Positions 1 through 6,400 of a stretch of 9,695 nt of DNA are shown one piece after another. A model generated the notes under the pieces. The model was not told the origin of the DNA, made no database searches, and saw only the letters and a list, made by a program, of their open reading frames with translations. The position numbers and the translations under genes are program-made. Source of the stretch: Candidatus Delongbacteria bacterium (lineage in GTDB: Bacteria > Bacteroidota > Bacteroidia > Bacteroidales > ML635J-15); assembly GCA_027858215.1 (NCBI GenBank), contig JAQIDD010000320.1, positions 1 through 9,695 of the forward strand, in the 5' to 3' direction. Each line of letters opens with the position of its first letter. Position 1 is the first letter of the stretch.

Positions 1-4
1 ATAA

Positions 5-157
5 GATATATCCACCGATGCCATTGAAAAACTCACAACATTTCCCTGGACAGGGAATGTCCGTGAATTCAGCAACCTGATGGAACGGCTGGTTATCCTA
101 TGTCCGGACAAAATAACAAGCAAAGACATTGATAATTACGGACAGCCGTTGATATAA
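5..157 (+). CDS. C-terminal end of a sigma-54-dependent response regulator (partial)
   Basis: This is the tail of an NtrC-family AAA+ activator, a class that opens sigma-54 promoters using ATP. The frame contains FPWTGNVREFSN followed by MERLVIL, which is the third sigma-54 interaction signature (usual form W-P-G-N-V-R-E-L-x-N) with P to T and L to F changes; the Arg of this motif is the sensor II residue. After it come ITSKDIDNYG and the stop, so there is no room for the Fis-type helix-turn-helix that ends classical NtrC proteins. From memory, receiver-plus-AAA+ proteins ending here do occur in Bacteroidota, so the short end may be natural. Oddity: an in-frame TAA lies at 2-4, just before Asp-Ile-Ser-Thr, so the frame is closed at the window edge. 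The next gene starts 3 bases after the stop, suggesting one transcript. Family is fairly sure; intactness is unknown. Confidence 0.7.
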   Translation, partial: DISTDAIEKLTTFPWTGNVREFSNLMERLVILCPDKITSKDIDNYGQPLI

Positions 158-160
158 CTC

Positions 161-1618
161 ATGATGCGGAAAGAAAAAGACATTATCGGGGAAAAAAAGA
201 TACCGGCGGAGGCGTTATATGGTATCAATGCCCTGCGTGCCTGTGAAAACTTTCCCAATGATACCAGGTTCAATGTCCGTTGGTATAAAGCAATGGGGAC
301 AGTCAAACAAGCCTTATATCTAACCATACAACGGTATCAGGCAGAATTGCAACAACAATACCCTGAACTAAAAACCCTGCAGAAAATCAGCGATGAACAC
401 CTGCAGGCCATGATAAAAGCTGCATCTGAAATTGGACAAGGAAAACACACGGATCATTTTATTGTGCCCGCCATTCAGGGTGGTGCCGGGACAAGCATAA
501 ACATGAACATCAATGAAATCATTTCCAACCGTGCCCTGCAGTTGCTGAATCACAACCTTGGAAGTTACAGTATAATTGATCCGTTTGAGTCGGCTAACCT
601 GTTTCAGTCAACCAATGATGTGGTACCTACAGCCCTGAAAATGGCTGTGATGATGGCTCTGAATGAACTGGAAGAAAAAATCAATGCGTTGCGGTTTTCC
701 ATTGAAAAACAGGAAACTTCACACCGTGACAGTTTAAGGATATCTTATACCCAAATGCAGGCAGCAGTACCATCATCGTTTGGAAAGTTATTCAGTGCCT
801 ATAACGATGCATTGTCCCGTGATTGGTGGCGTGTTTCAAAGTGCTTTGAACGTATTAAGCAGGCAAACCTTGGGGGCAGCGCCATAGGCACCGGAATTAC
901 AGTTCCCAGGTACGTGATCATGGAGGCCATCAGGGAATTGCAAAAGTTAACAGATTTACCACTGACACGCGGTGAAAACTTAGTGGATACTACCAGCAAC
1001 CTTGATAACTGGACAGAGATACACGCTACGCTGAAAGCGCATGCTGTCAACCTTGAAAAAATCAGCAATGACCTGAGATTATTGGCTTCTGATGTATCTG
1101 ATGGGAAAAGCCTGAGCCTGCCCCAAAAACAGGTTGGAAGCTCTGTTATGCCGGGGAAAGTAAACCCGGTCATTCCTGAATATATCATCAGCATTGCACA
1201 CCAGGTATATGCTAATGATCAACAGATTTCTGCTTTATGCGGCCAGTCGTTATTGGAACTGAACGCTTACATCCCCTCCATAGGCCATGCTGTGCTTAAC
1301 ACCCTGGATTTGCTCATAAGTGCTTGTGACACCATGAAAACAAATATGATCGAAGGGATGAAAGTAAATGCTGAAAATGCTTATCATCAATTAATAAACA
1401 ACAGTTCAGTTACCACGGCTTTTGTGCCTTTCATCGGGTATCATAAGTCTGCAGAAATAGCAAAAATCATGAAAAAGGAACAATCTGATGTCTTTGCGGC
1501 CGCTGAAATAAGTGGTTACATCAACAAAAAGCAGGTTGAGGAAATTATAAAACCTGAAAATCTTTTAAAATTAGGGTTTTCCGTGAAAGACTTTATTAAT
1601 TTCAATCAAAATGACTGA
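161..1618 (+). CDS. aspA: Aspartate ammonia-lyase (aspartase)
   Basis: This gene encodes a cytosolic lyase that converts L-aspartate to fumarate and ammonia; it belongs to the aspartase/fumarase superfamily, which works as homotetramers. The 485 residues compare with about 470-480 in the family. Visible active-site segments are QGGAGTS (106-112), QSTND (149-153), the Thr-Gln pair at 197-198 (TQ as in E. coli AspA, not the TH of fumarases) and the flexible loop GSSVMPGKVNP (326-336), whose first Ser (327) is the expected catalytic base. The segment NLGGSAIGTG also fits aspartase. GAGTS rather than GSGT argues for aspartase over fumarase. The residues before TQ are Ser-Tyr instead of the usual Gly-Arg, so the protein is somewhat divergent. 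ATG codons at 161 and 164 are both possible starts. It lies 3 bases after the regulator and 12 bases before the acetyltransferase, so all three are probably cotranscribed. Confidence 0.87.
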   Translation: MMRKEKDIIGEKKIPAEALYGINALRACENFPNDTRFNVRWYKAMGTVKQALYLTIQRYQAELQQQYPELKTLQKISDEHLQAMIKAASEIGQGKHTDHFIVPAIQGGAGTSINMNINEIISNRALQLLNHNLGSYSIIDPFESANLFQSTNDVVPTALKMAVMMALNELEEKINALRFSIEKQETSHRDSLRISYTQMQAAVPSSFGKLFSAYNDALSRDWWRVSKCFERIKQANLGGSAIGTGITVPRYVIMEAIRELQKLTDLPLTRGENLVDTTSNLDNWTEIHATLKAHAVNLEKISNDLRLLASDVSDGKSLSLPQKQVGSSVMPGKVNPVIPEYIISIAHQVYANDQQISALCGQSLLELNAYIPSIGHAVLNTLDLLISACDTMKTNMIEGMKVNAENAYHQLINNSSVTTAFVPFIGYHKSAEIAKIMKKEQSDVFAAAEISGYINKKQVEEIIKPENLLKLGFSVKDFINFNQND

Positions 1619-1630
1619 TATACAAGTTAT

Positions 1631-2218
1631 ATGAAAAACTATTTTGCTCACGAAACAGCGGTGGTTGATGATGGATGCATCATTGGTGAAGGCACAAAAA
1701 TCTGGCATTTTTCCCACATCATGAAAAAGGCTGTTTTGGGAAAAAACTGCAACCTGGGACAAAATGTACTGGTGTCAACGGATGTGGTGCTTGGCAATAA
1801 CGTCAAAGTGCAAAACAATGTGTCAATATACACCGGTGTAACCTGTGAAGATGATGTGTTTCTCGGGCCTTCCATGGTGTTTACAAATGTTAGTAATCCG
1901 CGGTCAGCAGTAAACCGGCGCGGCGAATATGAAAAAACTGTTGTCCGGAAAGGGGCAACCATCGGAGCCAATGCTACCATTGTGTGCGGGCATGATATCG
2001 GTGAATTTGCGTTTATCGGTGCCGGAGCAGTGGTTACCAAAGAAGTAAAACCCTATGCATTGGTTGTTGGCAACCCTGCCAGGCACATTGGCTGGATGAG
2101 CGAATACGGTCATCGCCTGCATTTTGATGATACTGGGATAGCAACCTGTCCCGAAAGTGGTGATAAATATCAAATGAAAGATGAACAGGTTTTAAAAATT
2201 GTTGTTAATCAGTCATAA
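1631..2218 (+). CDS. wbpD: UDP-2-acetamido-3-amino-2,3-dideoxyglucuronate N-acetyltransferase (WbpD/WlbB-type)
   Basis: This is a left-handed beta-helix (hexapeptide repeat) acyltransferase of 195 residues that would transfer acetyl from acetyl-CoA to the 3-amino group of UDP-GlcNAc3NA. Hexapeptide turns of the form V/I-x-x-G run through residues 10-83 (for example CIIGEG, AVLGKN, VVLGNN). An insertion loop at about 84-108 contains the family-typical FTNVSNPR, and a second helix block follows ([18 protein letters not shown]), ending in VVGNPA. KIWHF near the N-terminus and a CPESGDKY tail match WbpD/WlbB proteins. These enzymes normally act as trimers, with coenzyme A bound between subunits. 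The neighbours downstream are WbpB- and WbpA-like enzymes of the same pathway, which supports this substrate. Other sugar O- or N-acetyltransferases of the same fold (such as PglD or VioB types) cannot be fully excluded. Confidence 0.82.
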   Translation: MKNYFAHETAVVDDGCIIGEGTKIWHFSHIMKKAVLGKNCNLGQNVLVSTDVVLGNNVKVQNNVSIYTGVTCEDDVFLGPSMVFTNVSNPRSAVNRRGEYEKTVVRKGATIGANATIVCGHDIGEFAFIGAGAVVTKEVKPYALVVGNPARHIGWMSEYGHRLHFDDTGIATCPESGDKYQMKDEQVLKIVVNQS

Positions 2219-2230
2219 AAGGTTCTGTAA

Positions 2231-2271
2231 ATGTCGGTTAATATCGGTTAATAATGATTAAAATTGGTTAC
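2231..2271 (+). repeat. Degenerate 10-bp tandem repeat, left flank of the four-helix-bundle gene
   Basis: Four consecutive 10-base units are visible: atgtcggtta, atatcggtta, ataatgatta and aaattggtta. The shared core is roughly CGGTTAATAA. The array stops 2 bases before the ATG of the four-helix-bundle gene at 2274. The same core recurs in reverse complement downstream of that gene (2668-2720), so the two arrays are inverted relative to each other. The right boundary is clear; the left boundary could lie a few bases earlier, since ggttctgtaa at 2221 may be a decayed unit. Confidence 0.75.
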
Positions 2272-2273
2272 TT

Positions 2274-2681
2274 ATGATACACAGTAATCCTTACGAAAAG
2301 TTGGTATTTCATCAAAATATTTGTGAAATTCGCAGACTTATAGTCAGATTTACAAAAGAATTTCTGCGTTCACACTTTAGGTTAGCTTCACAGATGAATG
2401 ATGCTGCGAGAAGCGCCAAACAAAATGTACGTGAAGGTTATAGAAAAGATTCGGCTGGTGAATTTGGAAGATACCTTAAGATAAGCGCTGGTTCACTCGA
2501 TGAATTAGAAGGCGATGTTGATGATTGTTTTGAAGATAATTTAATTTTAAAAAAAAGATCACACTGTACTCAAAAATCTTTTCGGAAAAACAAGATTTCA
2601 AATGGATAAATATATTGCTCTCTGTATAGATTAGAACGAGAAGGTAAATGGAAAACACGATTTAATCGTAACCGTTATTAA
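2274..2681 (+). pseudogene. Four-helix-bundle protein (23S rRNA IVS protein/Avd-like family), frameshifted twice
   Basis: The first reading frame (2274-2609, 111 residues) has the family core: an N-terminal helix, then SQMNDAARSAKQNVREGYRK and a helix with the SLDELEGD segment. Such proteins form small helical bundles, often pentamers; relatives occur in 23S rRNA intervening sequences and as Avd accessory factors of diversity-generating retroelements, but most have no known function. After DDCFEDNLI the frame turns into unlikely sequence. The family-like end continues in the next frame from about 2557 (DHTVLKNLFGKTRFQMDKY, to IALCI) and then returns to the first frame from 2628 (RLEREGKWKTRFNRNRY, stop 2679-2681). 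The first break falls at a run of eight A (2549-2556, one base too many) and the second at about 2626-2630 (one base too few). Restored length would be 135 residues. It is either a decayed gene or a sequence error. Confidence 0.75.
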
Positions 2682-2720
2682 CTTATGTTAACCTTTATTA
2701 ACCATTTTTAACTGATTAAT
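2668..2720 (-). repeat. Degenerate 10-bp tandem repeat, right flank, inverted relative to the left flank
   Basis: About five 10-base units follow the four-helix-bundle gene: accgttatta, acttatgtta, acctttatta, accattttta and actgattaat. Read on the minus strand they give GGTTAATAA-like cores, for example tggttaataa (complement of 2696-2705), against cggttaataa in the left array at 2245-2254. The first unit overlaps the restored stop codon (2679-2681). The array ends 13 bases before the ATG of the next gene, so it takes up nearly the whole spacer. Confidence 0.72.
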
Positions 2721-2733
2721 TACAAATAATGTT

Positions 2734-3684
2734 ATGGACAATAAAATAAATCGATTTGGCCTCATTGGTGTGGCAGGATACATTGCCATACGCCATGTAA
2801 AAGCCATAAAAGAAACCGGAAATGAGTTGGTGGCCACCCTGGATTTGTTTGATTCGGTGGGTTTTCTGGATGCTTATTTTCCGCATGCTGATTTTTTTCA
2901 CGAATACGAACGCTTTGACCGCCATGTGGATAAGCTGAGGCGCAACAACAAAAAACTTGATTACATAAGCATTTGTTCACCAAACTACCTGCATGATTCG
3001 CATATCCGCTTTGCACTGAAAAATGACACCCATGCCATTTGTGAAAAACCGCTTGTATTGAATCCCTGGAATGTGGATGGCCTGGCAGAAATGGAAAAAG
3101 AAACAGGCAAAAAAATCAACACCATATTGCAATTGCGTTTGCATCCATCCATTGTGGCATTGAAAGAAAAAATTGAAAAAGGGCCGAAAGATAAAGTGTA
3201 TGATGTTGACCTTGCTTACCTGACTAGCAGGGGAAACTGGTATCATTTTAGCTGGAAAGGTGACACGGAAAAATCAGGCGGTATTTCCACCAACATCGGG
3301 ATACATTTTTACGACATGCTGACATGGATTTTTGGCGATGTGAAAGAAAACATTGTGCATGAACATGGTAAAAACCGGGCAGCTGGTTTTTTGCAGCTTG
3401 AAAAAGCCCGCGTACGTTGGGTATTAAGTGTTGATGAAAATGATTTGCCACATAATATCAGGGAAAAAGGACAGCGAACATACAGGTCCATTACGGTAGA
3501 AGGCGAAGAAATCGAATTCAGCAAAGGGTTTACCGATCTTCATACGCGCAGTTACCAGGAAATTTTAAAGGGCAAGGGTTTTGGTCTGGAAGATGCCCGC
3601 AAAAGCATTGAAATTGTGCATGAAATCCGCAATGCAACACCCATAGACTTCAAAGGTGATTATCATCCGCTTTGTCGTAAATAA
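2734..3684 (+). CDS. wbpB: UDP-GlcNAc-uronate 3-dehydrogenase (WbpB/WlbA-type oxidoreductase)
   Basis: This is a Gfo/Idh/MocA-family oxidoreductase of 316 residues. It would oxidise the C3 hydroxyl of UDP-GlcNAcA to the 3-keto sugar, the step before amination; in WlbA enzymes the tightly bound NADH is recycled with 2-oxoglutarate. The N-terminal Rossmann fold has the dinucleotide motif GVAGYIA (about 10-16). CEKPL carries the catalytic Lys (105), and NIGIHFYDML carries the second conserved catalytic His (191). The segments SRGNWYHFSWKGD and KSGGISTNIGIH closely resemble what I recall of WbpB/WlbA and distinguish it from generic inositol dehydrogenases. The length is normal for the subfamily. 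The start ATG follows directly after the repeat array, so its promoter or read-through from wbpD must pass through that unit. Confidence 0.85.
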   Translation: MDNKINRFGLIGVAGYIAIRHVKAIKETGNELVATLDLFDSVGFLDAYFPHADFFHEYERFDRHVDKLRRNNKKLDYISICSPNYLHDSHIRFALKNDTHAICEKPLVLNPWNVDGLAEMEKETGKKINTILQLRLHPSIVALKEKIEKGPKDKVYDVDLAYLTSRGNWYHFSWKGDTEKSGGISTNIGIHFYDMLTWIFGDVKENIVHEHGKNRAAGFLQLEKARVRWVLSVDENDLPHNIREKGQRTYRSITVEGEEIEFSKGFTDLHTRSYQEILKGKGFGLEDARKSIEIVHEIRNATPIDFKGDYHPLCRK

Positions 3685-3710
3685 TCATTTTTATTTGTGA
3701 AAAATAAATC

Positions 3711-3718
3711 TATTTTAG
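3711..3718 (+). promoter_or_regulatory. Possible Bacteroidota-type -7 promoter element
   Basis: The octamer tattttag is one base from the Bacteroidota consensus TAnnTTTG and is followed by a C-rich stretch and a 33-base leader before the ATG of the wbpA-like gene. A TTTG (3694-3697) upstream could be the -33 box, but the 13-base gap is shorter than usual. It could give the dehydrogenase its own promoter. Weak evidence. Confidence 0.22.
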
Positions 3719-3751
3719 CCCCCGAAATATATAACTCAAAAACAACACAAA

Positions 3752-5038
3752 ATGTATAGTTCCATTATCAATAAAGAAAAGAAAATTGCTGTGATAGGCC
3801 TTGGCTACGTTGGATTGCCGATTGCACTTGAATTTGCCAAACATGTTCCCGTCATCGGGTTTGACATTAAACCAGAACGGGTAGAAATGATGAAAAAAGG
3901 CATTGACCCCAGCCGCGAACTTGAGGCTAAAGATTTTGAAAATAAAGATATTAGCTTTACGTCTGATTTGGAAGATTTAAAGGAGGCTGGTTTTTACATT
4001 ATAGCTGTACCAACGCCCATCAACGAGCATAAGCAACCTGAACTTAAACCGATACTCAGCGCATCTGAAACCGTAGGAAAAGTACTGAACCACGGGGATT
4101 ATGTTGTGTATGAATCCACAGTTTACCCCGGATGTACTGAAGAAGATTGCGTGCCCGTTCTGGAACGGTTTTCGGGAATGACATACAAAACGGATTTTAA
4201 GGTTGGATATTCGCCGGAACGCATCAATCCCGGTGATAAAAAACACACCCTGGTAAATATTACTAAAGTGTCTTCAGGTTGTGATGAAACATCTGCAGAA
4301 AACATTGCCAAGGTGTATGAAATAATCATAACAGCCGGCGTGCACAGGGCAAGTTCCATTAAAGTGTCAGAAGCAGCCAAAATTATGGAGAATACACAGC
4401 GTGATGTCAACATTGCCTTGATGAATGAACTATCCATGATTTTCAATAAAATTGGCATCAATACATTTGAAGTGCTGGACGCTGCCGGTACGAAATGGAA
4501 TTTCCTCCCTTTTGTCCCCGGCCTTGTAGGTGGACATTGCATTGGTGTTGATCCGTATTACCTGCTTCATAAAGCCAAACAACTTGGCCATCATGCCCAG
4601 ATCATCAACTCCGGACGAGCTATAAACGATAGCATGGGGGCTTATGTGACTAAAGAAACCATTAAATTGATGCTGGCTCAGGATAAAGTGTTATCAAATG
4701 CCAAAGTACTTGTGATGGGACTTACCTTTAAAGAAAATGTCTCTGATATACGTAATACCAGGGTGATTGACATCCTTCAGGAGCTCAATGATTATAAAGT
4801 TAAATACGATATCGTAGATGCCTACGCCAATACTGAAGAAGTTAGAGAAGAATACGACATTGAGCTTAACGAAATTGGAGATAATTATGATGCCATCATT
4901 TTGGCGGTAAATCATGATGAATATACACGCCTGAACGAAGATTTTTTCCAGTCAATCAGTGCCGGAAAAGGTATTTTAGTGGACATCAAAGCGATATTCA
5001 AAGACCGCATTAAAAAGATGACATACTGGAGTCTGTAA
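3752..5038 (+). CDS. wbpA: UDP-N-acetylglucosamine 6-dehydrogenase (WbpA/TviB-type)
   Basis: This 428-residue member of the UDP-glucose/GDP-mannose dehydrogenase family is expected to oxidise UDP-GlcNAc twice with NAD+ to UDP-GlcNAc uronate, the entry step of the pathway served by the wbpB- and wbpD-like neighbours. The N-terminal NAD-binding motif GLGYVGLP lies at 16-23, followed by AVPTPI. YESTVYPG and YSPERINPGD are family landmarks. The catalytic Cys is residue 263 in GLVGGHCIGVDPYYL, and the C-terminal UDP-binding domain begins near VLVMGLTFKENVSDIRNTR. The GHCIGVDPYYL form is typical of the WbpA/TviB branch; WecC-like UDP-ManNAc dehydrogenases and plain UDP-glucose dehydrogenases are less likely given the context. 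It is 67 bases from wbpB and may have its own promoter. Confidence 0.87.
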   Translation: MYSSIINKEKKIAVIGLGYVGLPIALEFAKHVPVIGFDIKPERVEMMKKGIDPSRELEAKDFENKDISFTSDLEDLKEAGFYIIAVPTPINEHKQPELKPILSASETVGKVLNHGDYVVYESTVYPGCTEEDCVPVLERFSGMTYKTDFKVGYSPERINPGDKKHTLVNITKVSSGCDETSAENIAKVYEIIITAGVHRASSIKVSEAAKIMENTQRDVNIALMNELSMIFNKIGINTFEVLDAAGTKWNFLPFVPGLVGGHCIGVDPYYLLHKAKQLGHHAQIINSGRAINDSMGAYVTKETIKLMLAQDKVLSNAKVLVMGLTFKENVSDIRNTRVIDILQELNDYKVKYDIVDAYANTEEVREEYDIELNEIGDNYDAIILAVNHDEYTRLNEDFFQSISAGKGILVDIKAIFKDRIKKMTYWSL

Positions 5039-5054
5039 TTTCACAAACTCAAAC

Positions 5055-5089
5055 GGCTTTTCAAAAGCTTAATTATTGTTAGAAAAGCT
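5055..5089 (+). terminator. Weak hairpin after the nucleotide-sugar genes
   Basis: ggcttttc (5055-5062) can pair with gaaaagct (5082-5089), and a shorter alternative pairs gcttt with aaagc around a three-base loop (5056-5068). It lies 16 bases after the wbpA-like stop. No clear U tract follows, so it may only mark a partial transcription end between two functional blocks. Confidence 0.25.
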
Positions 5090-5115
5090 GTTGTCGGATA
5101 GAGGAACAATCAAGC

Positions 5116-6363
5116 ATGAAACATTTGCTCTATATAGTTGACAGGTTATCCATACTCGCCATATTTGTATTGTTGACAGGCTCATTGTTTGCATGTACAA
5201 CTTTTCTTGTATCCGGCAAACATACACCTGACGGAAAACCGCTCTTATTTAAAAACCGGGATACTGGATGCATGGACAATGCGCTGGTGCTCTTTGAAGA
5301 CGGTAAATACAAATACATTGCCGTGGTCAATGGCAATGAAAGCTGGGATAAGGAAGTCTGGGGCGGATACAATGAAACCGGCTTTGCCATTGTCAATACC
5401 GCTGCTTACAACAACACTACCAACGACACAACAGAATTCAAAGACCAGGAAGGCGTGGTGATGAAAATGGCGCTGCAACATTGCAGGACCTTGCAGGATT
5501 TTGAACGCCTGCTTGATACCCTGAACAAGCCCATGGGGGTGGATTCTAATTTTGGTGTGATTGATACTTACGGAGGTGCATCATATTATGAAACCGGAAA
5601 CTACAATTACACAAAATTTGATGCCAACGACCCTGATGTTGCGCCTCGCGGCTTTTTGGTCAGAACCAATTTTTCTGTGAGTGGAGATACCACTGAAGGG
5701 TATGGATTTATACGGTACAATACAGCTTTCCAGGCGCTCAATGAAGACCTTATGCGCAATCAGCTGAGCCCACAATATGTGTTTGATAAGCTTTCACGCA
5801 ACCTTTATCACTCCCTGACAGGAACCAGTCTGCGGGATAATATCCCGGTATCACGGGATACCCCGGACCTCCGGTTTTTTATTGATTACATTCCACGGGT
5901 ATCAACGTCTGCAGCCATTCTGATTGTGGGAACAGGAAACGAAAAACACGCAGATGAAGTCATGATGTGGACCGTGCTGGGATCCCCTTTGTGTTCTGTG
6001 GCGGTGCCGGTGTGGTTATCCGCAGGGAAGCCATTACCACATGTTCTAGCTATGAATGACAACCTCAGAGCACCACTTTGCAATGCTGCTTTGGCATTAA
6101 AACAAGATTGTTTTCCGGTGACCCGTGGCAGTGGTAAAAAATATATAAACCTTTCAGCGGTATTAAACCAGGAACAAACAGGGTATTTACAATTGTTAAA
6201 ACCCATTGAAAACACCATTTTCGAAAAAGCTGAAAAGCTTTGTGTTCACATAGCCACAGGAACCAAATCACATGAGGAAATTCAGGCATTTTACACTTGG
6301 GTAGATGAATATCTGAACAACCTGTACAAAGAAAAATTCGATTGTCCCCTTGTGAAAAAATAA
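5116..6363 (+). CDS. Secreted C45-type Ntn hydrolase/acyltransferase (carcinine hydrolase-isopenicillin-N acyltransferase-like)
   Basis: This 415-residue protein has an N-terminal export signal (basic n-region, hydrophobic core about 13-25) ending in SLFA just before Cys27. The sequence that follows, CTTFLVSGKHTPDGKPLLFKNRD, split here as CTTFLVSGKH and TPDGKPLLFKNRD, is the start of a linear amide C-N hydrolase domain in which the N-terminal Cys is the nucleophile; Arg48 and Asp49 fit the conserved pair after it. Family members cleave linear amides such as carcinine or bile-salt conjugates, or move acyl groups as in penicillin synthesis; the substrate here cannot be named. Signal peptidase cleavage after Ala26 would expose the nucleophile, probably in the periplasm or outside the cell. 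LFAC also looks like a poor lipobox (Phe at -2), so lipidation is an alternative that would block the amine. The later GGYNETGFAIVNT segment supports the family. It is 77 bases from wbpA and 37 bases before the glycosylase gene. Confidence 0.75.
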   Translation: MKHLLYIVDRLSILAIFVLLTGSLFACTTFLVSGKHTPDGKPLLFKNRDTGCMDNALVLFEDGKYKYIAVVNGNESWDKEVWGGYNETGFAIVNTAAYNNTTNDTTEFKDQEGVVMKMALQHCRTLQDFERLLDTLNKPMGVDSNFGVIDTYGGASYYETGNYNYTKFDANDPDVAPRGFLVRTNFSVSGDTTEGYGFIRYNTAFQALNEDLMRNQLSPQYVFDKLSRNLYHSLTGTSLRDNIPVSRDTPDLRFFIDYIPRVSTSAAILIVGTGNEKHADEVMMWTVLGSPLCSVAVPVWLSAGKPLPHVLAMNDNLRAPLCNAALALKQDCFPVTRGSGKKYINLSAVLNQEQTGYLQLLKPIENTIFEKAEKLCVHIATGTKSHEEIQAFYTWVDEYLNNLYKEKFDCPLVKK

Positions 6364-6400
6364 GCATCAAATAAGGTTTTGAAACGCAAACACAAGCACC

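Larger units (their letters stand above)
2231..2720. mobile_element. Candidate insertion unit: IVS-type four-helix-bundle gene between inverted 10-bp repeat arrays
   Basis: The unit separates two genes of one nucleotide-sugar pathway (wbpD-like and wbpB-like) that would otherwise be close neighbours. Its arms are 10-bp-period arrays in opposite orientation, GGTTAATAA-like on the left and TTATTAACC-like on the right. They could pair over roughly 40 bases with mismatches, leaving the gene as the loop. The layout recalls 23S rRNA intervening sequences, where a terminal stem encloses a reading frame of this same protein family, but no rRNA is present here. GGTTAC at 2266-2271 lies just before the start codon and its complement GTAACC at 2668-2673 just before the restored stop codon, so gene and arms fit closely. 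No recombinase is present and no target duplication could be defined. Mobility is an inference. Confidence 0.35.

Noticed and set aside
799..1194. 131-codon open frame on the minus strand inside the aspartase gene
   Set aside because: It lies antisense to a clearly conserved enzyme and its translation shows no recognisable domain; it is a shadow frame.
1648..2040. 130-codon minus-strand frame inside the acetyltransferase gene
   Set aside because: The hexapeptide repeats of the plus-strand gene explain this region; the antisense frame is a by-product.
2231..2720. CRISPR array or rRNA intervening sequence proper
   Set aside because: The units are contiguous 10-bp repeats without spacers, and no 23S rRNA sequence surrounds the gene.
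3687..3710. A/T-rich stretch atttttattt...aaaaataaat, at first sight a terminator after wbpB
   Set aside because: The halves are mirror-like rather than truly complementary, and there is no GC stem.
4123..4542. 139-codon minus-strand frame inside the wbpA-like gene
   Set aside because: It overlaps the conserved dehydrogenase core, including the catalytic Cys region, and has no features of its own.
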